A stretch of 64,000 bases of DNA from Clostridia bacterium (GTDB taxonomy: Bacteria > Bacillota > Clostridia > Christensenellales > Borkfalkiaceae): contig CAAGHC010000003.1 in NCBI GenBank assembly GCA_900769565.1, forward strand, positions 1-64,000. Direction: 5' to 3'. Below, one piece after another: positions 18,340-26,592 of the stretch. Numbering within the stretch: the first letter of the stretch is position 1; each line of letters begins with the position of its first letter. The position numbers and the translations under genes are program-made. The notes under the pieces were generated by a model. The model did no database searches. It saw only the letters and a list, made by a program, of their open reading frames with translations, and had not been told where the DNA came from.

Positions 18340-19827
18340 CTATTTAATGACAACCAAAGCAGATTCACCTGCTTGTAAAGTCAAGGTAAAGGTCTTACCA
18401 ACGAGATAATCGGTAATACCACGTTGAATAATTTTATAACCATATTCGCCGTCGAATTCCAAGGTAACTTCCGCTCTTTCTTCTACGATAGAGTTGTTCA
18501 TAACGTAGAGAGCAACGCCACCCTTGTAATCAAAACATCCGATAAGTGAATCGTCACCACTTACCTTTTTAAGGTTTCGGAAAGAATTCAAAGTAGCAAT
18601 CCCTTTGCCAGTATATCTGCACGCTTGAGGACCATCACCCGTAAAGATAACGCCCATATGCGCGCTATTCATAAGATACTCGTCACACGCAACAACTTGT
18701 TTGTTGATTTTTTCAGCATAATACCAACTTTGAGTTTTCGTGCCGTACTTGTTGATGAGTGAGTTATCGTTAGTGTTTTCTTCAGTAAATACACCAGGAT
18801 ATTGCCAAGCCCATTCAGTTGGGAAAAATCCAGGGAAGTAGCCGTAGCCTTTAGCACCAAACGCAAGCATAGTGTTTACGTTCCAGTTCATTTCCCCCTC
18901 GTTTACTACACGGTGACCCATGTTAACGTCCGGATAGTGACCACCACATTGAACGTAGCCCCACCACGGAACTTCGTTTTCGGTTGCCTTGCTAGCGATT
19001 TGACCTAAAAGGTTAAACCAACTACCACTAATTCTATCAGTACCTTCCATAAAGGGATAACTATCGAACATTAAATAATCAGGGTCACAATCTAAAAAAC
19101 CTTGTAAGTATTGTTCGTAAGTTAAGCCCGAATCGGTATTATAAGAGAGTTGGTTGCCACCTACCGGCGGGAATAAGTTATAGTACATAGTAAGGTCGGT
19201 TGCATTAAGCGCAGTTCTAGCTTTAGCAAATTCCTTAATCGACTCATCTATTTTAGGATAAAGAAGAGTGCTCGGCTCGTCCCTACCGTAAAGACCTGCA
19301 AAGTAAGGATGGTTGTCAACGGTAGAACGAAGTGTTTCCGCCATAACTTCACCACTAGCCACTACTGCATTTTCCGCAGTCGATTCTAAATTAAGCAATC
19401 CACGATGCGAAATGATGTATGCGATTTGGTATTCGTCTGCATAATTAAGCAAGGTTTCTCCGTTTACGCCATCTAACGCATTACGGGGGTCCATAATGTA
19501 GTTAACGTGGCAGTCTTTCATTTGTTGAAAGGACTTTGCATTTATCTGCGACGGAAGTTTATAACCGTTACCGTAATAGCCGTCCATCGGGCCAAGGAAA
19601 GTACCGATAGGAAGAACGTCACTACCTAAACCACGTAGCCCAACTTTGTACACGGCAGACGGAGTGGTCTTTGAGGATTCTTTCGCTTTGTTATAAGCTT
19701 GTTCTTGCTTTTGAAGATACGTTTCCATATCGTCAGTAGAACCACCGTTACCTGTTGAACATGCAACGGCAGAAAGCATAAGCATTATTCCTAGAACAAG
19801 CGCTAATATCTTCTTAAATTTTTTCAT
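18340..19827 (-). CDS. Surface lipoprotein with TIM-barrel glycoside-hydrolase-like domain
   Basis: A type II signal peptide (residues 1-22, lipobox AVAC, Cys23) and a Gly/Ser linker lead into a barrel domain (about 60-410). LYGRDEPS at 179-186 holds a candidate acid, Glu184, and YLMFDSYPFM, WWGYVQCGG and GYFPGFFP correspond to barrel strands in the paralogue at 15044-16474. A short C-terminal beta domain follows. It is presumably displayed on the outer face, where it could trim a glycan before import. Signal peptide and fold are well supported; catalytic activity and family are inferred. Confidence 0.6.
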   Translation of the reverse strand: MKKFKKILALVLGIMLMLSAVACSTGNGGSTDDMETYLQKQEQAYNKAKESSKTTPSAVYKVGLRGLGSDVLPIGTFLGPMDGYYGNGYKLPSQINAKSFQQMKDCHVNYIMDPRNALDGVNGETLLNYADEYQIAYIISHRGLLNLESTAENAVVASGEVMAETLRSTVDNHPYFAGLYGRDEPSTLLYPKIDESIKEFAKARTALNATDLTMYYNLFPPVGGNQLSYNTDSGLTYEQYLQGFLDCDPDYLMFDSYPFMEGTDRISGSWFNLLGQIASKATENEVPWWGYVQCGGHYPDVNMGHRVVNEGEMNWNVNTMLAFGAKGYGYFPGFFPTEWAWQYPGVFTEENTNDNSLINKYGTKTQSWYYAEKINKQVVACDEYLMNSAHMGVIFTGDGPQACRYTGKGIATLNSFRNLKKVSGDDSLIGCFDYKGGVALYVMNNSIVEERAEVTLEFDGEYGYKIIQRGITDYLVGKTFTLTLQAGESALVVIK

Positions 19828-19841
19828 AGTGCTATTCCTCC

Positions 19842-21464
19842 TTATTTACCCGATTTAGTACCTTTGCCCTTGGTGTTACGGATTAAATAATCGTCCGTCC
19901 AAGTGTCAACGTACTTATAGTCGGTCCAGTAAGGCAATACGTTACTAGTAAAGCCAACTTCTACCTTTTGGGGTTTAGCGTCATAGTTAGTTATAACAAT
20001 GTTGTCGAACGAATAGGTCGAGCCACTGTACATTGTTCTGCCTGCCACGAATTGGTTACCTTCACCACGTAGTATTACGTAACCTACAGGGGTGTATCCA
20101 TCTTTCATTTGGTAAGAAAAAATTTTGAACCATGCACTTTCTTCTACCAAGCGAACGTAAAGATTTATTATACCGTCGCGAACGGATAACTTAACCCTTA
20201 CAGTCCCTTCAAACCCTACGTTCATAAAACCGTACTTGTCGGGAATTGTGGTTTGGGAAAGCATAGTGCCTTGACGGTTTGCGCCGTACTTACCATGGTC
20301 AACCAAGTTTACGCTGGTTTTACCAGTACGTTCACCCGTTTTGGAATCCATCGGTGCATCAAAATAGATAAAATATGAATTTACCAAAGTATTGCTTGCA
20401 CATGCACCTACGTCAGACGCATCTCTACCAAACTCAATACCCTGCCAGTAGGTTGCAGAATCAACCCAACCGTTAGATGCTATCGTTGCGTAGTTTTTAG
20501 CATCACCGATATCGTATTCAAGTTCAAAATTAGAGTATTTATGTTTGGTTGCAAACATAGAGTTTTGGCCAGCGCTGTTAAACTTTAATTTACCGTCATC
20601 AACAACTACACCCGTACCCGTTACTCTAGTAGAGTTGATATACCATTCTTCAGTATTAAATTCACTGTTGTCAAAGTTAGCAATCGTGATTTCAGGGTTT
20701 TCTGGGTTTGCGTAATATTCGTTTAAGATATTAATTTGGGTAATATCTAGGTCAATGTAATTGTTGCCGTCAGAAAAACTACCTTTTTGAGCAAAGCCGA
20801 GATAACCATTACCGTTTACACTATCTTCTGCCGTTTCGGTAAACGCTACACCGTTTACAGAGCCATTGAGTTTACCACTCTCGGTAACGATTAACTGAAC
20901 TTTAACGTCGTTAAGTTCACCGGTATATTCGGTTTCTGCTACTACTTGAGTTTCCGTTTCTTCATAGTTGGTAGCACCGTATTTATAAGTGCCGTTATCA
21001 TTCTTAAAATAGAAGAAAGTCGAACCTAATTCGCCTGCATCTTTATCAATTCTTGGCAAACCGAATACAAAACCAAATTGTTTATCGCCCTTAATTTCTC
21101 TAACGTTAAACGAGAAGTCCACGGTTAAACCATTTTCAACTTCTTCACTAAATATAGCTGAAGTACGTGATAAGAACGGGTTACCAAGGTCGTAAGTTTT
21201 TTCCACTCTTATAACTGCCTTGGAAACTTTTTCACTATCGGTCGTTACGTTGCCGTCTATGTCAAGCCATTTAACACCCAAACCTCTTTCAGCCTTGAAT
21301 TTCCATTCTGCGCTTATGATTTCGTCGGTTGCCTGTTTACTGATAACGTTTCCATCTTCTATTTGGACACCTGTTTTACCAGCGTTCGCGAGTTGAAAAT
21401 GCACTATAGGCACACATAAAACAAGCGCCAAAACCATGCACAAAAGAACTCTAAATTTTTTCAT
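19842..21464 (-). CDS. Secreted protein with concanavalin-like beta-sandwich domains
   Basis: A 540-residue protein with a Sec signal peptide (hydrophobic 6-25, likely cleavage after LANA at residue 28). Two LamG/DUF1080-like jelly-roll repeats follow, at about 60-245 and 255-515. The second is the clearest: NFELEYDIG, then GFMNVGFEGTVRVKLSVRDG and the closing SFDNIVITNY. Such domains bind carbohydrate or form glycosidase accessory modules. It lies between the solute-binding protein and the barrel lipoprotein in the same operon, so a role in capturing the same glycan is likely. No catalytic motif seen. Confidence 0.6.
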   Translation of the reverse strand: MKKFRVLLCMVLALVLCVPIVHFQLANAGKTGVQIEDGNVISKQATDEIISAEWKFKAERGLGVKWLDIDGNVTTDSEKVSKAVIRVEKTYDLGNPFLSRTSAIFSEEVENGLTVDFSFNVREIKGDKQFGFVFGLPRIDKDAGELGSTFFYFKNDNGTYKYGATNYEETETQVVAETEYTGELNDVKVQLIVTESGKLNGSVNGVAFTETAEDSVNGNGYLGFAQKGSFSDGNNYIDLDITQINILNEYYANPENPEITIANFDNSEFNTEEWYINSTRVTGTGVVVDDGKLKFNSAGQNSMFATKHKYSNFELEYDIGDAKNYATIASNGWVDSATYWQGIEFGRDASDVGACASNTLVNSYFIYFDAPMDSKTGERTGKTSVNLVDHGKYGANRQGTMLSQTTIPDKYGFMNVGFEGTVRVKLSVRDGIINLYVRLVEESAWFKIFSYQMKDGYTPVGYVILRGEGNQFVAGRTMYSGSTYSFDNIVITNYDAKPQKVEVGFTSNVLPYWTDYKYVDTWTDDYLIRNTKGKGTKSGK

Positions 21465-21582
21465 GTTGTTCTCCTTAATATTTCATTATAATCGCAATAA
21501 AGCATACTATAGTCCTGCATTTATTACGGGTTTGTCAGTATGAAAATCTTCCCATACGGACCTTATTTCAATAGTTTTACTC

Positions 21583-23148
21583 TTAACCTAAAAGGTCAGC
21601 GTTAGTTAAAATTTCTTGCCATTGTGCATCAAAATAATCGTCTTCCACCTTGCAGAATTGGTCTACAGTCATAACTTGACTTGAATTATCCGAATAAGTG
21701 AAACTTAAAACGGCTTTATTATGATGAAGCATATTTAAACCACCGTCGTACAAGAGTTTAGAGTTTAACGCCTTGTAAATTCTGTTACATTGATTTCCAA
21801 GTTCTACAGTAGATTTTACGAATGAAGAAACGCTATCAAGCGAAGTCTTTCTGTAACTACCGTCACTATAACTTACGGGAAGCATCATGCCAGAATAACG
21901 TTCACAAATATCTAATCCTTTATCGCTATAATAGAATTTGATAAATTCTTTAGCGCCTTCTTTTGCGTTAGAGTATTCGGGAATTAAAATTAAGTGTTGA
22001 GTCTTTTCAGAGAAAACGATATTTCTAGCCTCTCTTACTCTTTCGATAATTTGTTCCCCGTGTTCTTTTGCTCTAACAGCGTCAACGGCAGATTGTTGGA
22101 TAGCGTCTAAAGTGTCACCGTCAACGTAAGCAACTACTGCAGATAATTGATTTTCGGTAATGCCGAGTTTATTTCCAAGTGCTGAAATTACCGGCCACTT
22201 CATCATCTTAACGTTTTTAACGGTTGAATCGGTATTCTTCATTTCTTGTTCCAACCAACCACCGTTAGGTTGCATTAAACCTGCACCATTCAAGAAGTAG
22301 GTTTGCGCTACTGTGTGGGTTAAAGAGTTAGTACCAACGTAAGTATAACCCTTGGGGTTAACCAACGCACGAATTACTTTGTATGCCTCTCTTTTAGCGT
22401 CGGTAGTCTTGAACACCTTAATAGAGTTTGCCTCTTCAACATCGTCCGTCTTGTCCCAAATAGTGCCCTTATCGTCCGTCCAAATACCATTCCAGTATTT
22501 TTGATAAACGTCAACACCGTCGTATTGAGCCATAAATACGTTTAGTACGTATTCCCAGTAATCAGCGTAATGTACGAAAGGAGTATACTTGTCAGCAGAT
22601 ATAGTCTCTACAAGGCTCAAGAATTCGTCGGTGGTTTTAGGAAGTTTATAGTTCTTCGTTTCAAACACGTCTGCATTATAAACCATACCACCTATACCTT
22701 CTGCCCAAGAAAGAGCGTAGGTGTGACCGTCATCTGCGGTAAATGCAGTTTTAAGTTGACTATCCATTTTGTCCTTAATCTTAACGCCGTCTACTTCTTC
22801 TTCAAGTAAACCGTCAAGGGGTTCAAGATAGCTCTTATACCCCATATAACCTTCCATAGTTGTAATGTAAAGGTCTGCAGTATTATCGTCTGGACGGTTG
22901 TAAATGTCGGCACTATCAACAGCACTAGACGCAATGAAGTCTACCGTATATTCGGGGTGGTCTTCTTCAAACGCCTTTACCATTTTCTGCATGTATTCTA
23001 GGCCGTAACCAGATGCCCAGTAGTGTAGTTCAATAGAACTAGGGTCGTTTTTAGAGCCACCGCCACCTGCAGGACCACAACCAACCATTGCAACTGCGGA
23101 TACGGATGCTAATACAATCGCCATAATTTTTGTGAAAAGTTTTTTCAT
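21583..23148 (-). CDS. ABC transporter extracellular solute-binding lipoprotein (CUT1 sugar type)
   Basis: A 521-residue lipoprotein (lipobox MVGC, Cys24, followed by a Gly/Ser linker) with a family 1 solute-binding fold. It has the early IELHYWASGYGLEYM strand, a segment for hinge crossing near AEGIGGMVYNADVF, and a long C-terminal lobe. It should bind an oligosaccharide and pass it to the two permeases just upstream. It is longer than usual (about 420), with extra material around 235-300. GGAGG-type ribosome binding site. A strong hairpin precedes it in the operon, which could raise its relative expression. Confidence 0.88.
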   Translation of the reverse strand: MKKLFTKIMAIVLASVSAVAMVGCGPAGGGGSKNDPSSIELHYWASGYGLEYMQKMVKAFEEDHPEYTVDFIASSAVDSADIYNRPDDNTADLYITTMEGYMGYKSYLEPLDGLLEEEVDGVKIKDKMDSQLKTAFTADDGHTYALSWAEGIGGMVYNADVFETKNYKLPKTTDEFLSLVETISADKYTPFVHYADYWEYVLNVFMAQYDGVDVYQKYWNGIWTDDKGTIWDKTDDVEEANSIKVFKTTDAKREAYKVIRALVNPKGYTYVGTNSLTHTVAQTYFLNGAGLMQPNGGWLEQEMKNTDSTVKNVKMMKWPVISALGNKLGITENQLSAVVAYVDGDTLDAIQQSAVDAVRAKEHGEQIIERVREARNIVFSEKTQHLILIPEYSNAKEGAKEFIKFYYSDKGLDICERYSGMMLPVSYSDGSYRKTSLDSVSSFVKSTVELGNQCNRIYKALNSKLLYDGGLNMLHHNKAVLSFTYSDNSSQVMTVDQFCKVEDDYFDAQWQEILTNADLLG

Positions 23149-23202
23149 AATATCCTCCTTAAAGGTTTTATCCTTTTTTTTACTAATTGCTAATAAACCG
23201 TT

Positions 23203-23240
23203 TTTCTCTTTTTCGCTCGAAAAAGAGAAAGGGTTAACCC
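23203..23240 (-). repeat. Intercistronic hairpin plus palindrome between permease and binding-protein genes
   Basis: A perfect 13-bp inverted repeat with a 2-base loop (23203-23215 with 23218-23230) is followed directly by the palindrome GGGTTAACCC (23231-23240). It lies in the 153-base gap between the second permease and the binding-protein gene. No T-run follows in the minus direction, so it is more likely an mRNA-processing or stabilising hairpin, or an operator, than a terminator. Confidence 0.6.
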
Positions 23241-23301
23241 TTGAAAATTTTAAGTTTTATCGCTTACGCTACCACTTCGTAGCATTTTTCATTTTTTTGT
23301 T

Positions 23302-24207
23302 TTATCCCTTGATACCACCGAGTGATACGTTGTCCAAAATAGTCTTATAACCGAACAAATAAACGACTAACGGCGGAATTGCAGAGATAACGCAGGCAGC
23401 CATAAGTATATCCATTCTTGCCCTATAAGTCATTTCTAGATTGAATAGATAAATACCAGTTGCAAGCGTAGGATAATTAGGTAAGAACAATAACGCTGTC
23501 ATAGCGTCGTTCCAGCAACCTACAGCGTGCATAACGATAAGCGCGGTAAGCATACCTTTGCAAAGTGGAAGTTCTATCTTAAACAATATAGTGTAGTGTC
23601 CTGCACCGTCGATTTCTGCAGCCTCGGCATACGTGTTAGAAATACCACGTATAAATGCGCACATATAAAGGTTGTTTGCACCGAATGCGCCGATTGACGA
23701 GTAAAGCAAGAACGGCGAGTTATACATTCCAAGTCTAGTGAACACCGCATATTGCGAAGGTAGTGCACCGATAATCGGAATAACCATGGTTAGTAAGTTT
23801 ATGGTAATGAGCAAGTTTCTACCTGGGAAACGGTATCTTGTTACCGCGTACGCAACTAAAGTTACACTAAAAATAGAAAGGAACGTTGCACCGAAAACCC
23901 ACCAAAGGGTATTCCCTATCATACCTATCATGTTAGTTTGTTTAACTTCCAAAAGCTTAAACACGTCAATGTAGTTTTGCCATTGCCACTTTTTAGGAAG
24001 TTCCCACGGGTTCATAATTAAATCGGTATGAGTTTTCAAACCTGCAAGCATACCCCAAAAATATGCCAAAACGTAAGAGAGTGCAAAAGCCCAAAGTATA
24101 ACCGCAGCGACAATGAACACAATGGTTTCACCAAGCGTTTTTCTAGCGACGTAATCTTTTTTGGGTTTTTTAATAGGTTGACCATCTAAAGTATATACTG
24201 TTTTCAT
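23302..24207 (-). CDS. Carbohydrate ABC transporter permease (MalG-like)
   Basis: A 301-residue inner-membrane permease with six predicted membrane segments and the cytoplasmic EAA loop EAAEIDGAGHYTILFKIELP (about residues 200-220), which docks the ATPase. CUT1 type, pairing with the permease encoded at 24227-25207. No ATP-binding subunit lies in the cluster, so it probably uses a shared MsmX/MsmK-type ATPase encoded elsewhere, as known for several Bacillota sugar importers. Confidence 0.9.
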   Translation of the reverse strand: MKTVYTLDGQPIKKPKKDYVARKTLGETIVFIVAAVILWAFALSYVLAYFWGMLAGLKTHTDLIMNPWELPKKWQWQNYIDVFKLLEVKQTNMIGMIGNTLWWVFGATFLSIFSVTLVAYAVTRYRFPGRNLLITINLLTMVIPIIGALPSQYAVFTRLGMYNSPFLLYSSIGAFGANNLYMCAFIRGISNTYAEAAEIDGAGHYTILFKIELPLCKGMLTALIVMHAVGCWNDAMTALLFLPNYPTLATGIYLFNLEMTYRARMDILMAACVISAIPPLVVYLFGYKTILDNVSLGGIKG

Positions 24208-24226
24208 ATCAATCTTAACCCCCTTT

Positions 24227-25207
24227 TTAATATTGAACGTCTTCGACTTTATTAACTAACCAACGTGTCAAGAACACTATCGGCAAGGTGCAAATCGTAA
24301 AGCACAAACCAACGCAAGATGCGTAGTTGTAAGTGTTCGACGTAAGCGCGTTTCCATAAACGTTTTGGAATATTAAGAACGAAATGGTGTTCGTTCCATA
24401 AGCACCGCCCGTCAAGAATAGAATGTTACCACTAGCAGTAAATATACCGGTCAAACTCAATATAAGTAGCGTACCGATGGTCGGCCAAATCAAAGGTATA
24501 ATTATCTGAACGAATTCTCTTAACCAACCCAAACCGTCAAGCTTGCCCGCCTCAATAACTTCGGTCGGAATTCTCGATAAAGCACCACCGTAAAGAACGA
24601 AGTTACCCGCAATACCAAACCAAACCGAATACATCATAACCGTTTTAAGCGCATATCTCGTGTCGGTTAGTAAGGTGTACACCGTGTCGGTATTGTTTAT
24701 CCATTGCAAAAGTTCAACGATAGGTCCTTTAGGCCCAACTATTTCTTTATAGAGAGTAGACCAAACAACGCCGGAAATAAGACCAGGAAGGAAGAATATA
24801 ATCTGCAATCCACGGTACCCGTAAATCTTCTTAAACATAAAATAAGAAGTACAAAGTGCTATCGGTGTCATTAATTGACCTAACAAGAAGAACTTAAATG
24901 TGTTTATCAAACATAGTGTAAGTTCACTAGTGTTCGCCCCTTCGCCAAAGAACTGGTTGTACACACGCACAAAGTTATCAAACGTCCAGTACACTTCCCC
25001 ACGTTTTTTAAGTTGGAACGCCATCAATATCGAGTTGGCGTTAACCACTACGTAGAAAATTATAAAGTTTATAAGTTGAAGAGTTATTATTGAAAGAATG
25101 AATAAATTCTTTTTAACAACGCGCATTTTTTTATCGCGCTCAAAGAATTTAAGTTGGTCTTCCATAGTAAGTTCTTCATAACTTCTAGGCCTTTTATTTA
25201 ACTCCAT
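24227..25207 (-). CDS. Carbohydrate ABC transporter permease (MalF-like)
   Basis: First gene of the importer operon. About 326 residues with six membrane segments after a hydrophilic N-terminal stretch; the EAA loop reads EVIEAGKLDGLGWLREFVQI. I chose the ATG at 25207 (protein begins MELNKRPRSY) because AAGGAG lies just upstream; the ATG 24 bases earlier overlaps that site. Nineteen bases separate it from the next permease. The upstream region contains a tandem 22-bp repeat likely bound by the AraC regulator. Confidence 0.9.
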   Translation of the reverse strand: MELNKRPRSYEELTMEDQLKFFERDKKMRVVKKNLFILSIITLQLINFIIFYVVVNANSILMAFQLKKRGEVYWTFDNFVRVYNQFFGEGANTSELTLCLINTFKFFLLGQLMTPIALCTSYFMFKKIYGYRGLQIIFFLPGLISGVVWSTLYKEIVGPKGPIVELLQWINNTDTVYTLLTDTRYALKTVMMYSVWFGIAGNFVLYGGALSRIPTEVIEAGKLDGLGWLREFVQIIIPLIWPTIGTLLILSLTGIFTASGNILFLTGGAYGTNTISFLIFQNVYGNALTSNTYNYASCVGLCFTICTLPIVFLTRWLVNKVEDVQY

Positions 25208-25304
25208 CTTATCTCTCCTTTTTAAACTCATTTAAAAAAGGGCACAATTAACCCTAGTCTAATATTCTTCGTATAATATAATAACACACTTTTAATTGTT
25301 TTAC

Positions 25305-25348
25305 CATGCTCTTATGTTGCTTTTTTCATGCTCTTATGTTGCTTTTTT
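25305..25348. promoter_or_regulatory. Perfect tandem 22-bp repeat, probable AraC-type operator
   Basis: Two identical 22-base units abut at 25305-25326 and 25327-25348; each contains CATGCTCTTATGTTGC and a T6 run. They lie just upstream of a TATTAT -10-like box (complement of 25273-25278) for the minus-strand importer operon, where the -35 is poor. A 22-base period is two helical turns, as expected for two AraC-family protomers or dimers bound in tandem. The regulator gene lies adjacent at 25513-26433. The rest of the 305-base gap 25208-25512 holds only AT-rich sequence and a terminator. Confidence 0.6.
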
Positions 25349-25454
25349 GTTTAAGTTGTTTTTATTTGCGTTGTTAATGCCTTTTTTACATAAAATTCGC
25401 TTTGATTTGTAAGTGTAAACAATTGCCATATTTATTAAAACATTATTAAATAAA

Positions 25455-25492
25455 AAATGGTGTGCCCTAGATGTTTATAGAGCACACTATTT
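25455..25492 (-). terminator. Terminator of the AraC regulator gene
   Basis: An 11-bp stem (25455-25465 with 25482-25492, one wobble pair) directly after the regulator's stop codon, followed by T-rich sequence in the minus direction. Confidence 0.6.
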
Positions 25493-25512
25493 TCTTGCGT
25501 TATAAATTTTTA

Positions 25513-26433
25513 CTATTTAACCGTCTTTTTACTTTTAGAGCCTTTCCCTGTTTTAGAATCTTTTACCACTTTACCACGCTTATATTCCCTGCTATTACAT
25601 CTGTATTCACTAGGCGAAGTTCCAACGATTTTTTTAAACACTTTTGAAAAAGCCGAATAACTATTATACCCTAGCGTATGCGCTATCTGTTCGTACGACA
25701 TTTCCGTTTCCGCAACTAAATACCTTGCCTTTTTAATTTTTGTCATTATCATATATTGTTGCAATGAAAATCCTTTTTCATTTAAAAACGTCCTATACAA
25801 CCACGAACGTTCGTACCCAAATCGGTTTGCAATGTCTGCTATACTGAGATTTTGGTCTAAATTGTTTTCCACGTATTGCGATACTGCATCTAGCATAATC
25901 TGCTTTTGAGTTTTCGGAACGGTGTTTTGAACGTTACTTACAACGCGCTTAAACATTCCTAGCATTAGATAAGAAAGCGCCAAAAAATCGTAGACGGGCG
26001 CTCTTTCTCGCTGAAGTGCTTGATAGAATTTGCCGAATAGTTTTTCAACTTCCTTTACGTCTAAATTTTCAATAACGTACACGTTAGGCCCTATCCCACA
26101 ACTGCAAAGCAAACTTTCAACAGTTCGCCCAGACAATGAAAGCCAGTATCTATAATACGGGTCAGCCGACTCGCTTACGTACTTATGCCTTATACCAGGT
26201 CTTATAATAAACGCTTGCCCACTCGTTAACGTATAATTAAATTCCTTATCGTCTTCCCAAACGGTAAGGTGACATTGCCCTTTAGTTATTATGTGTATAA
26301 TGTAATTAGTCCGTTTTTCAGAAAACGAATAACTAGGGTTACCTATAGTGTCGTACCAACCAAATTCGTCAACACAATAATCTTCGGTGGGTTTTTCAGA
26401 ATTATAATAAATTAAAAATCTACTATTCTTCAT
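25513..26433 (-). CDS. AraC-family transcriptional regulator of the sugar-import locus
   Basis: A 306-residue regulator with an N-terminal cupin sensing domain (about 30-130) containing RPGIRHKYVS, and a C-terminal double helix-turn-helix (about 190-290) ending in the typical KVFKKIVGTSPSEYR. A basic Lys/Ser-rich tail of about 25 residues follows. It probably binds the sugar taken up by the adjacent importer and activates the operon from the tandem repeats at 25305-25348. Same strand as the operon, separated by a terminator. Confidence 0.88.
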   Translation of the reverse strand: MKNSRFLIYYNSEKPTEDYCVDEFGWYDTIGNPSYSFSEKRTNYIIHIITKGQCHLTVWEDDKEFNYTLTSGQAFIIRPGIRHKYVSESADPYYRYWLSLSGRTVESLLCSCGIGPNVYVIENLDVKEVEKLFGKFYQALQRERAPVYDFLALSYLMLGMFKRVVSNVQNTVPKTQKQIMLDAVSQYVENNLDQNLSIADIANRFGYERSWLYRTFLNEKGFSLQQYMIMTKIKKARYLVAETEMSYEQIAHTLGYNSYSAFSKVFKKIVGTSPSEYRCNSREYKRGKVVKDSKTGKGSKSKKTVK

Positions 26434-26592
26434 CTTTAATATTTCCTAAAATTGCTTATTATGTTATATTGTAACATAAAAAACACCATTAGTAAATACG
26501 TTTTTTTAAAATTCTTTATATGTTTTAAAATAAAAAAGCGCGTCACCTTTAACAAATAGCGTCGCACTTAATAAATAATTTATAATTTTATA

